Positions 1 through 4,431 of a DNA stretch of 6,151 nt are shown here, in pieces. The notes under the pieces were generated by a model that did not search any database, had not been told where the DNA came from, and saw only the letters and a list, made by a program, of their open reading frames with translations. This DNA comes from Candidatus Aegiribacteria sp. GTDB lineage: Bacteria; Fermentibacterota; Fermentibacteria; Fermentibacterales; Fermentibacteraceae. Numbering within the stretch: the first letter of the stretch is position 1; each line of letters begins with the position of its first letter. Position numbers and translations under genes: made by a program. The DNA is taken from contig JAIOSX010000258.1 in assembly GCA_021107345.1 (NCBI GenBank), positions 1 through 6,151 of the forward strand. The letters are read 5' to 3'.

Positions 1-2
1 CT

Positions 3-347
3 GTCCGGTGGGAGCATAATTTCAGCGAGAACCTCTCTGTTCTGGGCGGATCAACGCTCTGGTCCACCAACGGGATGAGCCAGTGGGAATTCGAAGATAC
101 GGGTATAGATTTCCTGGATGGTGACGGCACAAAATTCTATGTGACAATAAAGAACAATTTGTCAGACAATCTTCAGTTCAGACTGAGGGTATTGAGGAAA
201 GATACATTTTATCCCCGAACCGGTTTGTACAGACCTGACCCCGATGACGCCTTCTATTATGAGGGTGATCCGGGCAGCCCGGTGAGGGATTTTAACGATC
301 ACGTTACAGACTATGGCATCCGATGCCAGCTTGATTTCCGCTGGTAG
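3..347 (+). CDS. C-terminal part of a probable outer-membrane beta-barrel protein (5' end outside window)
   Basis: The frame is open from the first complete codon at 3 to the TAG at 345-347, giving 114 codons. The ATG at 75 has no ribosome site and coding continues upstream of it, so this is the tail of a longer gene. The visible protein alternates polar and hydrophobic residues in short strands rich in Trp, Tyr and Phe (for example KFYVTIKNNL and LQFRLRVLRK), separated by acidic Asp/Gly/Pro turns such as RPDPDD. It ends in CQLDFRW, an amphipathic strand with a terminal aromatic residue, which is the usual C-terminal signal recognised by the Bam machinery in outer-membrane barrels. The family is not recognised, and the barrel call is inference from strand pattern and C-terminus. 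The stop is 12 bases before the next barrel gene, so the two are probably co-transcribed. Confidence 0.6.
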   Translation, partial: VRWEHNFSENLSVLGGSTLWSTNGMSQWEFEDTGIDFLDGDGTKFYVTIKNNLSDNLQFRLRVLRKDTFYPRTGLYRPDPDDAFYYEGDPGSPVRDFNDHVTDYGIRCQLDFRW

Positions 348-350
348 GGT

Positions 351-355
351 GGAGG
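351..355 (+). promoter_or_regulatory. Ribosome binding site of the barrel gene at 360
   Basis: GGAGG lies four bases before the ATG at 360. The in-frame stop of the preceding gene is at 345-347, and no start codon lies between it and 360, so this ATG is the earliest possible start. Confidence 0.75.
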
Positions 356-359
356 AAGA

Positions 360-1586
360 ATGAGCATTATTGCAGCAGGAATACTATCGTTAATGACTGC
401 CGGACTTCCCGAAGTTATGTGGCTCGGGAACCCGGTGGGTACCGCTTCAGCCGTATCTTGCGGTATGGGCGGTAGCGGTTTTATGGAGGTTTCCGCCCTC
501 GGAGCACTGGAAAACCCTTCTCTTCTGGGTATTTCAGACCACGGGTTACAGGTCGAATTCTCGGCGGGTTTGGATTTCTTCGTTGAGAAACGAACCCGTC
601 GTGTATACGATCAGTTCGAAAGTTCCATTGGTGAGTCAGAAATTGCCTTCAATAAAGGTATAGGTTTCTTTCCCGGAGGGGTTGCTCTGGCTGTCAGAGG
701 TATTGATGGTCTGCCGGAATCCCTGGCATTTGCCGCAGGCTGGCGAGTACCGGCGTTTTACGGATACAACTATGAGCGTACTGTAAGGGATGCGGCCTAC
801 GTAATAACAGGAAATGAAAGACTGGATGTATCGGGTATACTGAATGAATTCGCTCTCGCTGTGTCTTTCGTCCCCTCCGATGTATTCTCCTTCGGTCTGG
901 CCGGAGGCTACGTTACGGGTTCGAGGGACGTTACATGGGAAGTGACACATGTCGATCCCACACTTGACAGCACACTTTCCAATCGTAGTGAAACGGCGAA
1001 CGGTATCGTAACAAGAGGTTCGATACTCTTCTCTCCCGACAGGAGAGTCTTTCTCAGCGCAGCACTCGAATACCCCATGCCTCTTTCGATCTCTCCCGAA
1101 GCAAACGGTGACCCTGTGACCTGGGGTGTGCTTTCCGAAACGGATTATGATCTTGATATGCCGATGACGATTAAACTCGGCTCGATCTACATTCCTGGAA
1201 ACAGCCTGAGATCAAGATTCACCGGAGAATTTTTCTGGGGCTCGGATGGTTCCCTGGAATTCGAAGGCGAGAGTCTTGGTTTGAAGAATTCCTGGGGAAT
1301 TAATGCCGGAGTTGAGAATACGCTGCCCGGAGGCCCGGTGGCAAGGTTCGGTTTCGGCTACAGACGCTCACCTTTAGTGAGTGCTCTTGATAGAATGAAC
1401 TTCACGGCGGGGCTTGGTTTCTGTATAGGCGAATGGAATCTTGACCTTGGAGCAAGTTTCTCTCCTGACAGATGGAGGCAGACCGAGATCAGCGGCCTTC
1501 CATCATTCGTTCCGGGAGACAGCCTGACCGTTGAGGAAACTGATACAAGGGTGATGTTCTCCATCAGCCGGGTATTTGATCTGTAG
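360..1586 (+). CDS. Outer-membrane beta-barrel protein, FadL/PorV-like
   Basis: A 408-residue protein predicted to sit in the outer membrane. After a hydrophobic N-terminus (residues 2-15) comes a Gly/Ser/Ala-rich stretch and the segment LGALENPSLLG (residues 47-57). This resembles the 'NPA' motif that opens mature OmpP1/FadL/TodX and PorV/PorQ-type barrels. The rest is a succession of amphipathic strands and Gly/Asp turns. Residues 312-368 (WGINAGVEN, then ARFGFGYRRSPL, then TAGLGFCIGEWNLDLGASFS) follow the C-terminal strand pattern of that superfamily. Length is in the usual 350-450 range, and the last strand is VMFSISRVFDL. FadL members move hydrophobic compounds and PorV shuttles type IX secretion cargo; the sequence alone does not choose between these. 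The leader lacks the usual Lys/Arg at its start, which is odd. The gene lies between another barrel-like gene and a secreted nucleotidase, with gaps of 12 and 13 bases. Confidence 0.75.
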   Translation: MSIIAAGILSLMTAGLPEVMWLGNPVGTASAVSCGMGGSGFMEVSALGALENPSLLGISDHGLQVEFSAGLDFFVEKRTRRVYDQFESSIGESEIAFNKGIGFFPGGVALAVRGIDGLPESLAFAAGWRVPAFYGYNYERTVRDAAYVITGNERLDVSGILNEFALAVSFVPSDVFSFGLAGGYVTGSRDVTWEVTHVDPTLDSTLSNRSETANGIVTRGSILFSPDRRVFLSAALEYPMPLSISPEANGDPVTWGVLSETDYDLDMPMTIKLGSIYIPGNSLRSRFTGEFFWGSDGSLEFEGESLGLKNSWGINAGVENTLPGGPVARFGFGYRRSPLVSALDRMNFTAGLGFCIGEWNLDLGASFSPDRWRQTEISGLPSFVPGDSLTVEETDTRVMFSISRVFDL

Positions 1587-1588
1587 AC

Positions 1589-1594
1589 GGGAGG
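1589..1594 (+). promoter_or_regulatory. Ribosome binding site that fixes the GTG start at 1600
   Basis: GGGAGG sits five bases before GTG at 1600-1602. Choosing this GTG removes eight charged residues that a TTG at 1576 would add in front of the signal peptide, and it avoids overlap with the upstream gene. The ATG at 1595 is in another frame. Confidence 0.85.
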
Positions 1595-1599
1595 ATGAA

Positions 1600-3204
1600 G
1601 TGAGAATACTGCTGCCTGTTCTGCTGCTTGCCCTGATCGCTGCGGCAGGAGCGGACACCATATATCTGAATATCCTGCACACAAACGATATACATGGCGG
1701 AATAGTGCCAAGGGAAGCTACTTTCATGAATCCCGATTTCCCCCCCATGATAGGAGGAGGCGCGTACATAAGCTCCTACGTTGATGGAGTCAGGGAGGAG
1801 TGCAGTGAAAACGGTGAGTACTGTCTTTTGATCGATGCCGGCGATATTTACCAGGGAACTCCTACCGGGAATTACGAAAGCGGAGAACTCATAATGGATT
1901 GGATGAATGCTGCGGGTTACGATTTGATGACCCTCGGCAATCATGATTTTGACGATGGGACCCCGAATACACTGGAGCTATGCGAGCAGGCTGATTTCCC
2001 GGTTATCTGTACGAACTTTGTGGATTCATCTACGGGGGAGATTCCCTATCCCGTCATCCCTTACGAGATGTTCGAATTTGACGGTGTCAGTATCGCTTTC
2101 ATAGGACTGACCACAACCGATACCTACGGACTTGTCTCACCGGAACTTCTGGAAAACCATATCTTCCTGAATGAAGTGGAGTGTACTGAAAGGTATATAG
2201 AGGAAGTAGAGGAACAGGGAGCCGACATCATTATACTGGTTTCCCATCTCGGGCAACCGGGTGATCCTGATAAGTACCTTGAAAGAGTTTACGAAGCGTG
2301 GAGCGCAGACGAAGAGTATACGAAGGATTTCTGCATGAATCATGCGGAACTTACGTGCCTTGTCCCCGGGATTGATCTTATAGTTTCAGGACATACTCAT
2401 CTGGGCTTTGCTGAGCCCTGGGTTAATCCGGTGAATCATACTCTGGTAGTCCAGGGATACGCCAACGGAACCGGCATAGGTCGCATACGCCTGGAAATAG
2501 ATACCGATACAAAGACCCTTATCGGATACGATCTTCCGGAGGGAGAGGAATACATCAGCCTTCTCCATGATGAATTCTGGCCCGATCCTGCGATAGCGCA
2601 AATGATAGAAGGCTTCAGATCCGTGGCTGAAGCAGGAATGGACGAGGTACTGGCTGAAGCCGTCGAGCAGATACCAAGAGGGAACGCTGAACACCCCATG
2701 GGAAGGCTTATAGCCGACGCCATGCTCTGGAGTACTGATACCGATGTTGCCCTCATGAATCGCGGCGGTATAAGGGCTGCCATACCGAGAGGTCCCATAA
2801 CTTCAAGAGTTGTTTACCAGGCGATTCCCTTCGAAGAGGATCTTTTCATTCTGGAGGTAACCGGAGCCGAGCTCAAGGCGATACTCGAGACCGGTATGCA
2901 GGGACGCCGTCGGGATATGGAAATAGGCGGCCTTACAGCCGATCGTAATCAGGCGATGCCAGACGGCGAAAAGATAGAGAACATGATAGTATGCGGAGAA
3001 CCGCTGAACCTTGAGCGAACTTACCGTCTTGTCACATCGGGATATCTTGCTCAGGGTAACGTAGGTTACGATATAATGCTTGAGCATGAAGTGCTTCCCG
3101 CGAACATCACTCTTATGGAGGCGGTTACAGGATATATCGCTGAGCTGGGAGAGATAGAAGCGGATAACCAGATAAGGATCACCTGGATAGAAGAACCCAG
3201 ATAA
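1600..3204 (+). CDS. Secreted UshA-family 5'-nucleotidase / metallophosphatase
   Basis: A 534-residue, two-domain phosphohydrolase likely exported to the periplasm or surface. The family removes phosphate from nucleotides, or cleaves UDP-sugars, using two metal ions. Numbering from GTG as residue 1, residues 1-18 are a clean signal peptide (MRILLPVLLLALIAAAGA). The metallophosphatase domain (about 20-305) has every expected motif: HTNDIHG (ligands D30, H32), DAGD (D82), GNHDFD (N114, catalytic pair H115/D118), SH (H216) and GHTH (H265, H267). A 5'-nucleotidase C-terminal domain (about 340-525) shows NRGGIR (387-392), PFEED (410-414) and TYRLVTSGYLAQGNVGYD, ending at 491. Length matches UshA-type enzymes. 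The nucleoside-binding loop is GNVGY where UshA has GGDGY, and the first Phe of the Phe clamp that holds the base is not obvious, so the true substrate is uncertain. The start is set by GGGAGG five bases upstream. It is third in a probable operon. Confidence 0.93.
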   Translation: MRILLPVLLLALIAAAGADTIYLNILHTNDIHGGIVPREATFMNPDFPPMIGGGAYISSYVDGVREECSENGEYCLLIDAGDIYQGTPTGNYESGELIMDWMNAAGYDLMTLGNHDFDDGTPNTLELCEQADFPVICTNFVDSSTGEIPYPVIPYEMFEFDGVSIAFIGLTTTDTYGLVSPELLENHIFLNEVECTERYIEEVEEQGADIIILVSHLGQPGDPDKYLERVYEAWSADEEYTKDFCMNHAELTCLVPGIDLIVSGHTHLGFAEPWVNPVNHTLVVQGYANGTGIGRIRLEIDTDTKTLIGYDLPEGEEYISLLHDEFWPDPAIAQMIEGFRSVAEAGMDEVLAEAVEQIPRGNAEHPMGRLIADAMLWSTDTDVALMNRGGIRAAIPRGPITSRVVYQAIPFEEDLFILEVTGAELKAILETGMQGRRRDMEIGGLTADRNQAMPDGEKIENMIVCGEPLNLERTYRLVTSGYLAQGNVGYDIMLEHEVLPANITLMEAVTGYIAELGEIEADNQIRITWIEEPR

Positions 3205-3237
3205 TATCCTTCTGAGATTTGCGGGTTTAGGGATCGC

Positions 3238-3687
3238 ATGAAAAGCAGCTGGAAAAGAGGCAGGCTGGTTCTTGCCGTTCTCCTGGGGGTTCCTGCCGGT
3301 CTGATGTTCCTGTTCTCAATTGCACGGCCGGCTATGGGTAACGACGGGAGCTTCATAGATCCGATACTCTCCGCATCCTGTCACAGAATGCCTTCAAGAT
3401 GTATTACTCTTCCCTGGGGAATATCGGGATTATGTGCCAGATGTACTGCCTTCTGGCTTGGACTGATGTCAGGAATCCTGATAATGTACAGACCGATGTT
3501 TCGAATCCCGTTCTGGGCAGGTTTTCCCTTATTGCTGCCACTTATCATAGACGGGCTGCTGCAGTACCACTCATTGTATGAGAGCAGTAACTTCGTACGA
3601 TTAATTACCGGTCTTGCCGCAGGTTTCGGCATTTCCGTAATAATCCTGGGAAGAACGCAAGATGCAAGGCCGGACTTACCTATCTGA
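3238..3687 (+). CDS. DUF2085 family membrane protein
   Basis: A 149-residue inner-membrane protein of the DUF2085 family, whose function is unknown. Hydrophobic segments lie at about residues 10-29, 70-85, 93-110 and 121-138. The family signature is clear. C48-H49-R50 is followed by P52, R54 and C55. Next comes CARCT (C66, C69, T70) leading straight into the second membrane segment. Then LIIDGLLQ (D105, G106), SSNFVRLITG (N118, R121, T124, G125) and a Gly-rich final helix. Four Cys and one His packed around the first loop suggest a metal or redox site, which is inference. AGGG at 3229-3232 lies five bases before the ATG. The gap to the nucleotidase gene is 33 bases without a hairpin, so it is probably the last gene of the same transcript. 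The 40 bases that follow (3688-3727), before the convergent PadR gene, hold no strong terminator hairpin that I can see. Confidence 0.85.
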   Translation: MKSSWKRGRLVLAVLLGVPAGLMFLFSIARPAMGNDGSFIDPILSASCHRMPSRCITLPWGISGLCARCTAFWLGLMSGILIMYRPMFRIPFWAGFPLLLPLIIDGLLQYHSLYESSNFVRLITGLAAGFGISVIILGRTQDARPDLPI

Positions 3688-3727
3688 TCCCGAGATGGCG
3701 AGAGATCCTGTTTTCTGTTTGTTGTAC

Positions 3728-4285
3728 TCACTCGGTCGAGGGATGTTTCCTCCTCCATCGGTCGAGGGTCTTAATCGACTCGGTACACCAGTTGTTCATG
3801 GCCTGTTTAAAATGGACCATATAAAGAGCGGTTATTGATCTGACCGTGTTCTTGAAGCTCATATCTGGTTCATTGAGTGAGTCTAGCAACTCATTGCATT
3901 CATTTATTTCAGCGATGGCCAGCTTCCTGTAATGCTCGATGTGGGATTTCATGATATCGATACCCGCTATCTCACCGAATCTGAGCTTCATAAGGAGTTC
4001 GACCCTGAACCTGGTCAGGTCAGGAGGAGTTAATATCCAGTTGAGCAACTCTTTACGTCCCTCATCAGTGATCTCATAAAAGATCCGACGCTTTTTCTTA
4101 ATATCTGAGTCGATCTGCAGAACGAAGCCGTAATCCTTCAAACTCCTGAGAATCGGGTAAATGTTGCCGTATGATTCCCTCCAATAGAATACTTCCGGGG
4201 CTGAGAGAAACTTCTTTATGTCATATCCCGTTTTTGATCCTTCGCTGAGTATGGCCAGTATTCCATAGGTAGATTGAGAAAACAT
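3728..4285 (-). CDS. PadR-family transcriptional regulator
   Basis: A cytoplasmic DNA-binding regulator of 185 residues from the ATG at 4285. The N-terminal winged helix-turn-helix (about 1-83) has the PadR pattern: TYGILAILSEGSKTGYDIKK, then FYWRESYGNIYPILRSLKDYGFV with the recognition helix at about 39-50, then the basic wing KKKRRIFYEITDEGRKEL. Residues 88-178 form a long helical, dimerising C-terminal domain of the virulence-activator-alpha type (ELLMKLRFG, HIEHYRKLAIAEINECNELL). PadR proteins usually repress transporter or stress genes and their own gene when no ligand is bound; the ligand here is unknown. The start is uncertain. The ATG at 4285 fits family alignments but has no ribosome site. 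A CTG at 4306 has a perfect GGAGG five bases upstream, and a TTG at 4336 is the longest option. The gene converges on the left operon and follows the propeller gene on the same strand, with its own promoter between. Confidence 0.9.
   Translation of the reverse strand: MFSQSTYGILAILSEGSKTGYDIKKFLSAPEVFYWRESYGNIYPILRSLKDYGFVLQIDSDIKKKRRIFYEITDEGRKELLNWILTPPDLTRFRVELLMKLRFGEIAGIDIMKSHIEHYRKLAIAEINECNELLDSLNEPDMSFKNTVRSITALYMVHFKQAMNNWCTESIKTLDRWRRKHPSTE
3732..3768. repeat. Short direct repeat at the 3' end of the PadR gene
   Basis: The 11-base word TCGGTCGAGGG occurs at 3732-3742 and again at 3758-3768, with start points 26 bases apart. Both copies lie inside the last codons of the PadR gene but in different frames (one encodes part of TLDR, the other PSTE), so the repeat is not a protein repeat. 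It may be a small local duplication or chance. Confidence 0.5.
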
Positions 4286-4311
4286 ACTATCGTTATTATC
4301 AGTCAGGGGAA

Positions 4312-4316
4312 CCTCC
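4312..4316 (-). promoter_or_regulatory. Possible ribosome binding site of the PadR gene
   Basis: On the - strand this reads GGAGG, followed after five bases by an in-frame CTG at 4306-4304. It is 26 bases from the ATG at 4285, too far to serve that codon. It is the only strong Shine-Dalgarno sequence near the gene's start and argues for a non-ATG initiation codon. Confidence 0.45.
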
Positions 4317-4375
4317 AGATGATTGTATTGTTTCAACTATTGTAACGAATAACCATCGAAAATCAGGAACAAGGC

Positions 4376-4404
4376 TATATGTCATTGATATTGATTCCTG
4401 TCAA
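4376..4404 (-). promoter_or_regulatory. Predicted sigma-70-type promoter for the PadR gene
   Basis: Reading the - strand, a perfect TTGACA (4404-4399) is followed by a 17-base spacer and CATATA (4381-4376). The overlapping TATAGC (4379-4374) gives a 19-base spacer. The -35 is consensus and the -10 is weak. Transcription would begin near 4368, leaving a 5' leader of roughly 60-80 bases before the likely starts. A second -10-like TACAAT (4344-4339) lacks a matching -35. Confidence 0.5.
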
Positions 4405-4422
4405 TCGAGTTTTGCGATCAAT
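4384..4422. promoter_or_regulatory. Cluster of ATTGAT half-sites, candidate PadR operator
   Basis: Two tandem ATTGAT copies (4384-4389 and 4390-4395) face two inverted copies, TCAAT (4401-4405) and ATCAAT (4417-4422). The inner pair forms ATTGATTCCTGTCAAT at 4390-4405, a palindrome with 5-base arms and a 6-base centre. The cluster covers the -35 box and spacer of the predicted PadR promoter, where a bound dimer would block polymerase. Autorepression is common in the PadR family; that this protein binds here is inference. Confidence 0.4.
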
Positions 4423-4431
4423 CCGGCTGAT

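Noticed and set aside
75..77. ATG at 75 as a true start of a 90-residue protein
   Set aside because: The frame continues open to the left edge with strand-like sequence, and there is no ribosome site before the ATG, so it is an internal Met.
1576..1599. TTG at 1576 as start of the nucleotidase
   Set aside because: It would put ICRREDE before the signal peptide and overlap the upstream gene. GTG at 1600 has GGGAGG at ideal spacing and gives a clean signal peptide.
3684..3727. Possible terminator hairpin between the convergent genes
   Set aside because: GATC words and short arms such as ATCT/AGAT can pair only over about four bases with mismatches, and no T-run follows a stable stem.
3381..3758. 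A 125-codon - strand frame opposite the DUF2085 gene
   Set aside because: It overlaps both the DUF2085 gene and the end of the PadR gene, has no recognisable domain, and the two overlapped genes have clear family signatures.
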